DNA from: Bifidobacterium erythrocebi
Lineage (GTDB): Bacteria; Actinomycetota; Actinomycetes; Actinomycetales; Bifidobacteriaceae
DNA length: 64,000 nucleotides
NCBI RefSeq assembly: GCF_012932675.1
Contig: NZ_JAAIIF010000008.1
Span: 310,001-374,000, forward strand
Reading direction: 5' to 3'
Shown here: piece after piece, positions 9,901 through 18,561 of the stretch
How the letters are laid out: each line of letters starts with the position of its first letter
Numbering within the stretch: position 1 is the stretch's first letter
The notes under the pieces: generated by a model
The model's input: only the letters and a program-made list of their open reading frames with translations
Database searches by the model: none
What the model was told of the DNA's origin: nothing
Program-made: the position numbers and the translations under genes

Positions 9901-10784
9901 CCCCTGCCGGGTGCGCTGGAGCCGTCGCCGGAAACGTTCTCGTAGGCCATCCAATCCTCGATCTTCACGATCGGCTGGTCTATGGTGCCCGTATTGGCGT
10001 ATGAGATCCGCCACGTGGCGCGCAATGTGCCGTCCGGCTTCTGCGTGGGCGTGCCGACGGCCTGCTTCGCTGGCGTACCGCTTTTGCGGTACATGTCGAT
10101 GGTGGTGACGTGCCCGTTGCCGAAGTCCAGGATCGTCTGGCCGGGGTTGCCGCCGGTCACCTTGCTGCGATCCGCCTCGATGTAGAGACGGCCGTTGTCG
10201 AGCGGCGCGTTCGCGTTGCTTGCGATGGCCTGGTCGCTGAACGTGATGGTCACCAGCCCGTCGGCGCTGATCGTGTACGCGCCCAGCCCGTCGTTCAGGA
10301 TGCCGGACATCGTGCTGCCGGTGCCCTTGAATCCCGCGATGCGGTAGTGGAACGTACGGTTGGTCGCGCTGATGGTTCCTTTGGGGATGTTGAATTGCGC
10401 GTCGAAGCGGAACTGGGCGATTTTCGTGGTGTAGTCGAACGACACGTGCCCGTTGGCGTCCGCCTGCACATTCAGCCACTGCGTCGAGTTCTGCAGACGG
10501 TATTGGACCGCACTGCCGGAGATGCATCCGACGAGTCGACCGGCGGGCTTGCCATGATCGACGGCGGCGCCCGCATCCGTCTGATTCCACGGCTGGCCGC
10601 ATACGGGTGCCTGGGCGGCGCTCCCCTGTTCGGCGGCCTGCTTGGTCTGCATGCCCAGCCCGGCCTGTGCGACTTGTGTGGTCTGTGCGGTCTTCCCTCC
10701 CACGGCGTAGGCCGTGGAAGAGGGTACGCTCATGCCGACGGCCATCACAGCCGCGAGCATCAGCGAAGCCAACCGTGCGATCAT
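6998..10784 (-). pseudogene. Pilus tip adhesin (minor pilin) gene with a frameshift
   Basis: The first frame runs from 10784 (signal peptide MIARLASLMLAAVMAVGMS) for about 835 codons to DTLPIRDVLT, then enters nonsense near 8269-8272. The second frame resumes at once with VPAAPDGSNPQVTFLG and continues to 6998. That C-terminal part has two Cna-B-like domains with E-boxes (YRVKEVKAPTGY, YRLTEITAPGGY) and the anchor LPITG plus membrane segment and basic tail. Removing one G from CCGG at 8269-8272 joins the frames into one protein of about 1260 residues. As sequenced the product lacks its cell-wall anchor. There is no homopolymer at the site, so it may be a mutation or a sequencing error. The start has GAAGGGCGG upstream. 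Confidence 0.85.
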
Positions 10785-11172
10785 GCCTGCCGCCCTTCAC
10801 ATTCAAGCAATCGAAATGCGGTGGATCAACAAGATGGAGTCATGCCCCTCAAAAAAGAATCCATCCGCACCGTGCACCCGTCCCTACACGGGGCACGCCC
10901 TTCTGAGCCCCCGATACTAATGCCGCGAATAGTGGACCCCATTGCCGTCTCATTATGTGGAATCACTATGGACGGTTCGCGGAAGTTAACGGAAATCGCA
11001 TTTCCGTCAAAAACCCAATAATTGCAAAAGGTTAAATAGACAAACATCCAGGAAATGTGAGATTGCTCTCATTAAGGCGCAGCCACGGTGGCTGGCGGGT
11101 TCGGTGGCGGCCTGCAATCCCCCATCGGCAGAGCCGCGTAATCCCCCTCCGGGACCGCCATTGGCCGCTCCA
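10785..11172. other. Non-coding leader/promoter region of the pilus cluster
   Basis: No credible gene is seen between the tip-gene start and the repeat at 11173. The stretch is AT-richer around 10950-11060 and contains one conspicuous palindrome (10989-11007). Promoter hexamers for the minus-strand pilus operon could not be fixed with confidence. Confidence 0.6.
10989..11007. promoter_or_regulatory. Palindromic candidate operator upstream of the pilus cluster
   Basis: ACGGAAAT-CGC-ATTTCCGT is a perfect 8-bp inverted repeat with a 3-base spacer, about 205 bases before the tip-gene start. Its size and symmetry suit a dimeric regulator; none is encoded next to it. Confidence 0.45.
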
Positions 11173-11333
11173 GCGCATGATGTTCCGCCAGACGCTGCTT
11201 CCGTAGGTGGTTCGGCGTTTCCGTAGGTGGTTGCTCCAAGTATCGAGAATATGAAAAGGCTGGTTTCCGGCCTTTTTCGCGGCGGGTATCCAGCCCCAAC
11301 CACCTACGGAAGCCAATAACCGCCTACGGAACA
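11173..11333. repeat. Dispersed repeat element, long copy with nested inverted repeats
   Basis: Two tandem CTTCCGTAGGTGGTT-like units (11198-11212, 11219-11232) are mirrored by AACCACCTACGGAAG-like units (11298-11312, 11318-11332). The interior contains a smaller AAAAGGC/GGCCTTTTT hairpin. The outer sequence GCGCATGATGTTCC is shared with the short copy at 4401. Related units recur at 37477-37610. Confidence 0.8.
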
Positions 11334-11355
11334 AGAACCACACGCATGGGCATGC

Positions 11356-11384
11356 AAAAAGGCCTCGCGATGCGAGTGTCGGCC
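11356..11384 (-). terminator. Probable terminator of gnd
   Basis: On the minus strand GGCC...CTCGCATCGCGAG...GGCC is followed by TTTTT (AAAAA at 11356-11360). It lies about 115 bases after the gnd stop. The intervening stretch 11385-11500 is also rich in short hairpins (CCCCGG...CCGGGG type). Confidence 0.6.
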
Positions 11385-11500
11385 GCCCCGGTCATCGAAC
11401 CGGAATCGCTTCGGTTCAATAGTCGGGGTATGGCCGCAAGGCATCACGAAGCCTTTTGGCTAAAGCTTCCTAGCTTTGTACTGCTCGTACTGCGGAAAGA

Positions 11501-12949
11501 TCAGGCTTCGATCTCTTCGCGGCCCGGCTCGGCCCACAGGGTGTGGAACGCGCCCGGCTGGTCCACACGCTGGTAGGTGTGGGCGCCGAAGTAGTCGCGC
11601 TGGCCCTGGATCAGTGCGGCGGGCAGACGCTTGGAGCGCAGGCCGTCGAAGTACGACAGGGACGAGGCGAACGCCGGGGTCGGCAGGCCGTTGATGGCGG
11701 CCTGGGCCACCACGTTGCGCCAGGACTTCTCGGCGGTCTCGATGGCGTTCTTGAAGTACGGGGCGAACAGCAGCGACACGTTGGCCTCGCCGGATTCGAA
11801 CGCTTCGGAGATGCGGTTGAGGAACTTCGCGCGGATGATGCAGCCGCCACGCCAGATGCGCGCCACGGCGGCCAGGTCGATGTCCCAGCCGTATTCCTTG
11901 GCGGCGGTGGTGATCTCGTTGAAGCCCTGGGCGTAGGCGACGATCTTGGAGGCGTAGAGGGCCTGGCGGATATCTTCGATGAAGGCCTTCTTCTCCTCGT
12001 CGTTCAGGTTCAACTCGCCGCTCGGGCCCGCGAAGCCCTGCTTCTGGGCTTCCTCGCGCAGATCCGCCTCGGAGGACAGACCGCGGGCGAACACGGCTTC
12101 GGCGATGCCGGTGACCGGCACGGCCAGGGACAGCGCGGTCTGCACGGTCCAGGTGCCGGTGCCCTTCATGCCGGCGTGGTCCACGATGAGGTCGACCAGC
12201 GGCTTGCCGGTCTTCTTGTCGACCTGGTGCAGCACTTCGGCGGTGATTTCGATGAGGTAGGAGTCGAGTTCGGTCTTGTTCCATTCCTCGAACACGTCGC
12301 CGATCTCGGCCGGGGTCATGCCCAGGCCACGGCGCATGAGGTCGTAGCTTTCGGCGATGAGCTGCATGTCGGAGTATTCGATGCCGTTGTGCACCATCTT
12401 GACGAAGTGGCCGGCGCCGTTGAGACCGATGTGGGTCACACACGGTTCGCCTTCGGCTTTGGCCGCGATGGATTCGAAGATCGGCTTGAGGGTCTTCCAG
12501 GATTCATCGGAGCCGCCGGGCATCATGGACGGCCCGAGCAGGGCGCCCTCTTCGCCGCCGGAGACGCCGCAGCCCACGAAGTGCAGGCCGCGCGCGCTGA
12601 TTTCCTTTTCGCGGCGGATGGTGTCCGGGAAGTAGGCGTTGCCTGCGTCGACGATGATGTCGCCGGGCTCCATGAGGTCGGCGAGCGCGTTGATCATGGC
12701 GTCGGTGGGTGCGCCGGCCTTGACCATGATGATGGCGGTGCGCGGCTTGGTGAGGCTGCCGACGAACTCTTCGAGCGTCTTGGCCGGGTAGAATTCGCCT
12801 TCGGTGCCGTGCTCGTTCATGAGCTTTTCGGTACGGGCGTAGGTGCGGTTGAACACGGCGACCTTGTTGCCGTGGTGTGCGAGATTACGTGCGAGGCTGC
12901 CGCCCATTGCGGCCAAGCCGACGACGCCGACGTTTGCTTCAGCTGACAT
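11501..12949 (-). CDS. gnd: 6-phosphogluconate dehydrogenase (decarboxylating)
   Basis: 482 residues, normal length. It converts 6-phosphogluconate to ribulose 5-phosphate and CO2 with NADP+. The N-terminal Rossmann fingerprint is GLAAMGGSLARNLA followed by AVFNRT (residues 9-36). The substrate/catalytic block FVGCGVSGGEEGALLGPSMM lies near 124-143. The start has GGAAGGTAACGC before the ATG. It completes the oxidative pentose-phosphate set begun by zwf-opcA-pgl, but the pilus cluster separates it from them and it has its own terminator. Confidence 0.96.
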   Translation of the reverse strand: MSAEANVGVVGLAAMGGSLARNLAHHGNKVAVFNRTYARTEKLMNEHGTEGEFYPAKTLEEFVGSLTKPRTAIIMVKAGAPTDAMINALADLMEPGDIIVDAGNAYFPDTIRREKEISARGLHFVGCGVSGGEEGALLGPSMMPGGSDESWKTLKPIFESIAAKAEGEPCVTHIGLNGAGHFVKMVHNGIEYSDMQLIAESYDLMRRGLGMTPAEIGDVFEEWNKTELDSYLIEITAEVLHQVDKKTGKPLVDLIVDHAGMKGTGTWTVQTALSLAVPVTGIAEAVFARGLSSEADLREEAQKQGFAGPSGELNLNDEEKKAFIEDIRQALYASKIVAYAQGFNEITTAAKEYGWDIDLAAVARIWRGGCIIRAKFLNRISEAFESGEANVSLLFAPYFKNAIETAEKSWRNVVAQAAINGLPTPAFASSLSYFDGLRSKRLPAALIQGQRDYFGAHTYQRVDQPGAFHTLWAEPGREEIEA

Positions 12950-13096
12950 GCGTTACCTTCCATTGAGCGAGGCGTAAATCAAACGTTCCTTAGTCTATAA
13001 CCCCGCTTGCCCATTGGGGGTTGGCGTCTCGCTTTCATCGTGCGAGCGGCACGGATCCGGGCGGTGCGAGGACGAGGTTCGATGCCGTGGGCCGGT

Positions 13097-13711
13097 TCAG
13101 CGTTCGATGAGTTCGACGTTCGGTCCGTTGACAAGTATGGCCTGGTCGTCGCGGATGGGGATCATGCGGCGGGTGCCGTCGCTGTGGCGCATGATGTCGG
13201 CGGCCGATTCGCCGAGTGCGGGGCCGGCGATGTGCGGCACGATGCTGAAGTCCACGAGCCCTAGGCCGGTGTAGTCCTCCAGGTATGGTGCGGGGTCTTC
13301 GCTGTCCATGCGGTTGATGTATTCGATGTTCGGCCCGGCCACTACGGCTCCGGCCGATTCGCCGATGTAGGTCTTGCCTTCCTGCACGGCTTGGGTGATG
13401 ATCGCGTCCGCGGAGGAATAGCGTAGGGATTGCAGGAGGTAGAAGGTGTTGCCTCCGGTCACGTAGATCATGTCGCTGGAGGCGATGGTGGTTTTGATGT
13501 CGTGGTAGGAGGCGACGGCCACGTCGATCTCCCGCACGTTGAGGCCGAGGGCGCGGAGCTTCCATCTGGCCATGCGGTTGAAGAAGCCAGCCGAATCCTT
13601 CTTGCTTGCGGTGGTGATGAAGGTGACCGTCTTGCCTTTGAGATCCGGCTCGATGCGTTCGAGCCTGTGACTGACCAGCCCGAACGTGGATGCCAGCATC
13701 AGCTTGCCCAT
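13097..13711 (-). CDS. Peptidase S51 family protein (dipeptidase E-like)
   Basis: 204 residues. The family comprises serine peptidases such as Asp-X dipeptidase E, cytoplasmic, with a class-I glutamine-amidotransferase-like fold. The nucleophile elbow YIGESAGAVV (serine in GESAG) lies near residues 115-124, and the preceding conserved strand IYVTGGNTFYLLQ near 81-93. A C-terminal IVPHIAG carries the probable catalytic histidine. The start has GAGGGGAGGGGCA. It stands alone between gnd and a toxin-antitoxin pair. Substrate preference cannot be read from sequence. Confidence 0.85.
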   Translation of the reverse strand: MGKLMLASTFGLVSHRLERIEPDLKGKTVTFITTASKKDSAGFFNRMARWKLRALGLNVREIDVAVASYHDIKTTIASSDMIYVTGGNTFYLLQSLRYSSADAIITQAVQEGKTYIGESAGAVVAGPNIEYINRMDSEDPAPYLEDYTGLGLVDFSIVPHIAGPALGESAADIMRHSDGTRRMIPIRDDQAILVNGPNVELIER

Positions 13712-13904
13712 TGCCCCTCCCCTCGTCGGTTCGCCGCCACGGCTCGTGTGCGGCGGCGGGATTGCCTGCGTGGATTGCCTATGTGCCCCTCACGCTAGCG
13801 GCTTCTCCTTATAGAACTCTGGGCGTGTGGCTCTGGGCTGAATCTCAGAAAAATATGTTCCAACTTTATCTGGCAAGCGGCAGAAGAGCGTGCGTAATCC
13901 GTGC

Positions 13905-14180
13905 TCACGCAAAAGCAAGTTCGCGCGTCAGTGCATCACGCATGATTTGGCTGCGCGTCTCACCACGGCTTTCGGCACGTGCGTCCAGCGCATCCCTCTG
14001 GGCTCGCGTCATCTTGAATGTGACGCTTACCAATTCTTCGCTGTCAAGCGAGGGCCTGCCCTGCGGGCGCACGACCCATTCACCCGGAGTTCCGGGGTAT
14101 TCGCCACGTTCGGCCTCATCGGCCATGCGTTCGAAATCCTCATCACTAAGCGTGACACCGCCCTTGAGCTTGTATTCCAT
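13905..14180 (-). CDS. BrnA-like ribbon-helix-helix antitoxin
   Basis: 91 residues. The C-terminal half (VSVTFKMTRAQRDALDARAESRGETRSQIMRDALTRELA, split as strand-helix-helix) looks like a ribbon-helix-helix DNA-binding domain near residues 50-88. The acidic N-terminal part probably wraps the toxin. It follows the toxin gene by 13 bases. In BrnT/BrnA systems the toxin gene comes first and the antitoxin represses the operon, which matches this order. Family placement is by architecture and neighbour, not by a diagnostic motif. Confidence 0.65.
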   Translation of the reverse strand: MEYKLKGGVTLSDEDFERMADEAERGEYPGTPGEWVVRPQGRPSLDSEELVSVTFKMTRAQRDALDARAESRGETRSQIMRDALTRELAFA

Positions 14181-14193
14181 CTTGGACTCCTTT

Positions 14194-14448
14194 CTAGAGC
14201 TCCAGTTCCCTTGCCATCTTCTTGGTGAGTCTCATAGCGTGGTAGACAATGAATCCTCCGTTTTCCTGCTCCGCCAGCAACAGTTCAATCAGGTTGCCTG
14301 ATTCGTCGGGTCCGGCCGCCGCATAAATACAGGGGATGTCAAAATTACGGCGTCTAACCGCCATAGCGTTATGCCACGCGCATCGGATGTCGTCTTCCGA
14401 CAGCCCGTGCTTTAATGCACGGAACAGAATCGTGATCTCGCCCTCCAA
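14194..14448 (-). CDS. BrnT-like ribonuclease toxin
   Basis: 84 residues from a TTG start at 14448. That start is chosen because GGAGGG lies just before it; the longer upstream frame has no RBS. Features matching BrnT/RelE-fold toxins are FRALKHGLSEDDIRCAW near the N-terminus and the closing VYHAMRLTKKMARELEL, where BrnT proteins carry their conserved A-R...R pattern. It is upstream of a ribbon-helix-helix partner. BrnT toxins cleave RNA and arrest growth; here that is inferred from family resemblance. The AT-rich upstream stretch 14450-14530 likely holds the promoter. Confidence 0.6.
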   Translation of the reverse strand: MEGEITILFRALKHGLSEDDIRCAWHNAMAVRRRNFDIPCIYAAAGPDESGNLIELLLAEQENGGFIVYHAMRLTKKMARELEL

Positions 14449-14689
14449 TGACCCTCCATATGCCAGTTTTAATTGTCTTACTTTATTGTAACATGATATC
14501 GTAAGATGCATAGATGTCGTTATGGCGAAATCGCTCGCTTTTCCCAATCCGCGCCTCCAATGCACTGAACATTGGATGCGAAGTTATCCATTCCGGATAC
14601 CCACAAACCGCACTTGAGAACGAGTCCCATCACCCCACGCCCATCCCCTAGAATGGACATACCAACGTTGGGAAAGCTAGGGGGACGAT

Positions 14690-16903
14690 ATGGCGAACTC
14701 ATTCGACGGGGCAACCATTTCGGATATGCTGCAGCTGGCCGAATTCACATCATGGCTGCGCAGATCGTCGCGCGACCAGGCATGCGTGCTGGTCTCGCAG
14801 AAGCAGGACGGTAAGCCGGTCGTGCCAATCGACGGGATCCGCAAAACCGTCGGCGCGCGTGCGGCCACAGTCCTGCTGTCGAACACCGTCCAGCACAGCG
14901 CCAGGAACCAGCTCGGCACTCTCAACGCCTACCACGGCGCAATACGCGTCTTCCCCGCCGGAGATGAGTGGACGCACGATCCGCGTCTCGTCCGGTTCAT
15001 CAGAAGCGACCTGTCGCCCACGGAATTCCTGGAATCGATCGACGAGCAGCTGAACATCATGGCGGAGAAGGCGGCACAGCCCTCCCCCAAGGCACCGCAA
15101 TCCGTGCCTGCCGGCTCATGGAAGGCATCAAGCCGCCGGACCGCCGCGCCCAATGAAGCCGCCATGGAACCGGAACGACCAAGCCTGGCGGATGTGCGCG
15201 GCGCATACAAGCTGTATCGCATCGACGCGGAACATGCCGCACTGTGCCGGGACTTCATCCTGAGCAAATCCCGCGAGATCCCCTGCATCCTGGTCTCCAA
15301 AGCGGAAGGCGAGGCCAGGCCGTACCTCGACATCAACGAGCTGCTGGACGAGATCGAAGACGATGCCGCCGTATTGGAGATCACGGATCAAAAGACCAGC
15401 GACCTGCTCAACGCATGGCTTCCCTCATGGGCGAGGGCATACGACGGCGCATGCCGGTTCCTGCCACCCCACGCGTCGAACGCGGGCGCCAGACTCCGCA
15501 GACTGGAATCCCCCGAAAGCAGCCCACAAGCCGTGGCCGTGCTCTCCGAACTGGTCTTGAACGCCGCATACCGCGACGGCTACACCGTCGGCGGCGATGC
15601 CGATACCCGCAATACCAACAATGCCGGCAATCCCAGCACCGCCAACACCCCGGCCAACGCCGCCGGCAGCACAAAGCACGCGCGTTCCGCGCAGGAGCCG
15701 ATGGCGAGCGCGACCGTGGAAAGGCTGTTCGGCGATGTCGCGTATGTGCGGGCCGGCGATGGTTCGATATTGAGGACCGATGTGTCTGCACTGGCCGAGC
15801 AGTCCGGTATTGCGGCGGATCGGCTGGTGTGCCGGGGCCAGGTTGTGCAGGGCAACATTGTCGGCGGTGATGATTTTGCCTTGGTGCCGCGGTGGGTTCC
15901 GGCCGCACGCGCTTTGGCCGAATACGTGGAGGGTTCCACGGTTGTGGGCTTGGCTGCCGCCGTGTATGCGGATCTGCTGGTGGTCATGCTGTACCCTGCG
16001 TTGGAGGATGCGCCGGCGGTGGAGGTTCGTGTGCATGGGCCCGAACTGTTGGCTGGCAGCGGCATTGATATTCATACGGATCTGCGCCGCAGCGTAACGA
16101 AAGGCCATCCGATCGCTTTGCATGTCGAGGGGCGCGCAGGTGGCGATTGGCTGTTCTCCCTGCCTGCCAGCGATGCCGCGCTGGTTCGCCCTGCGAGTCT
16201 GATGGAGGGTGGCCCGCAATGGCTTGATTCCACGGGTGCGTTGGATTATCTGGCGAGGTTACGTGAGAATCGTTCGCTGGCTACGGTGCCGGTGGACGAC
16301 CTGCTTGATTCGGTCGATTCGATGGATGCGGCCAGAAGCACTATCCGCGCATTGCATGCGCAGTTGTGCGATGCGGAGCAGTTGAATCGCGAGTTGGATT
16401 CGGCGAACGAAAGCCTGCGTAAGAGCAACGGCAATCTGCGCAGGAACAATCGCGATTACGCGAAGGCTCAGGATGATGCGAGCCCGCTTGCCCCGTTCAC
16501 GGGATTGTTCCCCTCGATCCGTGAGGAGATCGATTGGCAGTTGCGTGCGCAGTCGCTGCTGCAGTTCAGCGTTGCGGAACGGCTTGCACACCCGCTGGAC
16601 GACTGGTCGTATGCGCCCGACTTCTTCGATTCGCTGGCCGAATGCGAGCATGGCGACATGTCTCGCATGTCGCTGTTGAGAACCATGCTGTTCGTGCTCA
16701 TGGGGCGCGATGATCTCAATGGCGCCAGGGCGCATCGCCTGCGTGAGGGAAGCGGCGGCGACGATGCCGACCGCCTGGACGAGCATGGCAACTACATCTA
16801 CCGGGTGAACGTGCATGGCCAGTACCGCCTGCACTACACGCACGATGCTGCCCATCACGTCACGTTCAGATCCGTCGGCACGCACGACGCCGAACTCCGG
16901 TAG
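14690..16903 (+). CDS. Large multidomain protein of unknown function
   Basis: 737 residues, not recognised as a named family. Two copies of one domain are visible: residues about 28-105 (CVLVSQKQDGKPVVPIDG ... YHGAIRVFPAGDEW) and about 195-275 (CILVSKAEGEARPYLDIN ... YDGACRFLPPH). A low-complexity Asn/Ala/Thr linker near 300-330 leads to a segment resembling an OB/S1-like barrel (ASATVERLFGDVAYVRAGDG). A coiled coil runs near 535-595. The last 45 residues (YIYRVNVHGQYRLHYTHD ... VGTHDAELR) resemble the RelE/ParE toxin strand pattern. The start follows an AGGGGGACGAT leader. It is transcribed alone. The RelE-like end is inference. Confidence 0.7.
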   Translation: MANSFDGATISDMLQLAEFTSWLRRSSRDQACVLVSQKQDGKPVVPIDGIRKTVGARAATVLLSNTVQHSARNQLGTLNAYHGAIRVFPAGDEWTHDPRLVRFIRSDLSPTEFLESIDEQLNIMAEKAAQPSPKAPQSVPAGSWKASSRRTAAPNEAAMEPERPSLADVRGAYKLYRIDAEHAALCRDFILSKSREIPCILVSKAEGEARPYLDINELLDEIEDDAAVLEITDQKTSDLLNAWLPSWARAYDGACRFLPPHASNAGARLRRLESPESSPQAVAVLSELVLNAAYRDGYTVGGDADTRNTNNAGNPSTANTPANAAGSTKHARSAQEPMASATVERLFGDVAYVRAGDGSILRTDVSALAEQSGIAADRLVCRGQVVQGNIVGGDDFALVPRWVPAARALAEYVEGSTVVGLAAAVYADLLVVMLYPALEDAPAVEVRVHGPELLAGSGIDIHTDLRRSVTKGHPIALHVEGRAGGDWLFSLPASDAALVRPASLMEGGPQWLDSTGALDYLARLRENRSLATVPVDDLLDSVDSMDAARSTIRALHAQLCDAEQLNRELDSANESLRKSNGNLRRNNRDYAKAQDDASPLAPFTGLFPSIREEIDWQLRAQSLLQFSVAERLAHPLDDWSYAPDFFDSLAECEHGDMSRMSLLRTMLFVLMGRDDLNGARAHRLREGSGGDDADRLDEHGNYIYRVNVHGQYRLHYTHDAAHHVTFRSVGTHDAELR

Positions 16904-16965
16904 GTCCAAATCAGGAAGATTCAGCTTCAAATCCCTCCCCGCCATAGGCGAGTATGGTGGAGCCC

Positions 16966-17751
16966 ATGCAGTATGTATTCGAGGCTTCCGATATGTCGTG
17001 CGAGGTGCCGGAAGCCGATTCGTTCAAGACGATATTCGAGGGATTGTCATTCGCCATCGGACGTGGCGAGATTGTCGATCTTGTCGGCCCGTCCGGTTCG
17101 GGCAAAAGCAGTCTGCTTACCGCGTTCGCCCAGCTGAATCCGCATGCGCGTGGCTCCATGAAGCTGGATGGCCGCGCGGCAGACGAGTTCACGCCGCAGC
17201 AGTGGCGCAGACAGGTGGCGTATTTGCCGCAGAAGGCACTGCTTACCGGTTCCACCGTGGCCGAGGCGATCCGTCTGCCATGGACGCTGCGCATCCGCAA
17301 TACGGATGCTGGCGCGAACCGTTCCTCCCGCCTGCGTCGCCTGTTCTCCCGCCAGTCCCCCGACGCCCAGGCGAGAACGATGCTCCCCGATGAGCGCATC
17401 CGCGCCACGCTCGACAGCATCGGCTGCGAGGACATCGACCTCGATCGCGCCCCGCACGATCTGTCCGGCGGCCAGGCGGCACGTGTGAGCCTTGCGCGCA
17501 CGCTGCTCACCGATCCTAAAGTGCTGCTGGCCGACGAGGTGGACGCCGGGCTCGATGACGAGAACGCGGACAAGGTCGCGACCATCATGGCGCAATCCGC
17601 GGCCCGCGGCATGGCCATCATCCGCATCAGGCACCGACCGCCGGACGGCCGAGCCTCGCGGATCATCACATTGGACGGCGGCACGCTCGCCGAAATGTAC
17701 ATGACCGGCCAGGGGAACGACCGGCACAACGCCCAGGAGGCAAGGGCATGA
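16966..17751 (+). CDS. fetA: ABC transporter ATPase, FetA-like
   Basis: 261 residues from the ATG at 16966 (GGTGGAG upstream; an ATG four codons earlier is possible). Walker A GPSGSGKSS lies near residues 45-53, Q-loop YLPQKALL near 87-94, signature LSGGQAARV near 170-178 and Walker B VLLADEVDAGLD near 190-201. The gene overlaps the next one by ATGA; the pair matches E. coli FetA-FetB, an iron exporter linked to oxidative-stress resistance. The usual H-loop histidine appears as RIRHRPPDG, slightly different from the canonical form. The metal substrate is inferred from the partner. Confidence 0.82.
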   Translation: MQYVFEASDMSCEVPEADSFKTIFEGLSFAIGRGEIVDLVGPSGSGKSSLLTAFAQLNPHARGSMKLDGRAADEFTPQQWRRQVAYLPQKALLTGSTVAEAIRLPWTLRIRNTDAGANRSSRLRRLFSRQSPDAQARTMLPDERIRATLDSIGCEDIDLDRAPHDLSGGQAARVSLARTLLTDPKVLLADEVDAGLDDENADKVATIMAQSAARGMAIIRIRHRPPDGRASRIITLDGGTLAEMYMTGQGNDRHNAQEARA

Positions 17752-18536
17752 GCGGCAACTACTATTCGATCGACATCTGGGGCTTGCTCGTCGCGCTGGC
17801 GATGGTGGCCGTGGCGGCCGGTATCTCCGGCCTGATGCGTATGGGCATCGGCAAGACGCTCTTGTGGTCGGCTTGCCGTGCGCTGCTGCAATTGTGTGCG
17901 ATGGGCTTCATCATGGCCTTCGTCATCCATTCCGGCAACCCGTGGTTCGTGCTGCTGCTCATCGCGTTCATGCTCATCGCGGCGGTGCAGATCACGCTCT
18001 CCCGCGCCAAGGGCGTGCCGAAAGGACTCGCCGGCCCGGTGCTGCTGAGTCTGGTGCTCACCATGCTCATCATGATGTCGCTGGTCACCGAACTGGTGAT
18101 CCGCCCGCACCCTTGGTATGCGCCGCAGCTGGTGGTGCCGCTGACCGGCATGCTGCTGGGCAACACCGTGTCCGCGACGGCCGTGGGGTTGAGCCGTTTC
18201 TTCGAAAGCATGCGCGAGCGCCGCGACGAGGTCGATACGCTGCTGGCGTTGGGTGCCACCGCGTGGGAGGCGGCACGGCCGAGCATGGTGTCGTCGATCC
18301 GTCTGGGCTTGATGCCGACCACCGCGTCGTTGGCGTCGGCAGGCATCGTGACGGTGCCGGGCATGATGGCCGGTCAGATCATCGCGGGCGGCGATCCGAT
18401 CGATGCGGCGAAATACCAGTTCATGGTATTGGCGTCCATTGCGGCGCTCACGCTGCTGACCGACAGCATCATCATGGCGATGGCGTATCGCAAGTGCTTC
18501 ACCTCGCTCGACCAGTATCAGCCGATCGCGAAGTGA
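17748..18536 (+). CDS. fetB: FetB/UPF0014 family permease
   Basis: 262 residues with about seven hydrophobic segments. The conserved block LTGMLLGNTVSATAVGLSRF near residues 131-150 and the loop RRDEVDTLLALGATAWEAARP near 156-176 are typical of the UPF0014 membrane proteins that pair with FetA. It starts inside the fetA stop (ATGA), so the two are translationally coupled. It probably forms the membrane part of a metal (iron) exporter. It converges with the TetR gene downstream. Confidence 0.85.
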   Translation: MSGNYYSIDIWGLLVALAMVAVAAGISGLMRMGIGKTLLWSACRALLQLCAMGFIMAFVIHSGNPWFVLLLIAFMLIAAVQITLSRAKGVPKGLAGPVLLSLVLTMLIMMSLVTELVIRPHPWYAPQLVVPLTGMLLGNTVSATAVGLSRFFESMRERRDEVDTLLALGATAWEAARPSMVSSIRLGLMPTTASLASAGIVTVPGMMAGQIIAGGDPIDAAKYQFMVLASIAALTLLTDSIIMAMAYRKCFTSLDQYQPIAK

Positions 18537-18561
18537 CGATATAACCGCCGTCCGCCGACCG

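Noticed and set aside
4458-10784. Poly-G phase variation of the pilus genes
   Set aside because: No G or C run longer than six was found at the frameshift or elsewhere in the cluster, so slipped-strand switching is not supported here.
11356-11440. tRNA-like sequence with GGTTCGAT
   Set aside because: The T-loop lacks the closing C at the required place and no acceptor or anticodon stem can be built. Better explained as terminator hairpins.
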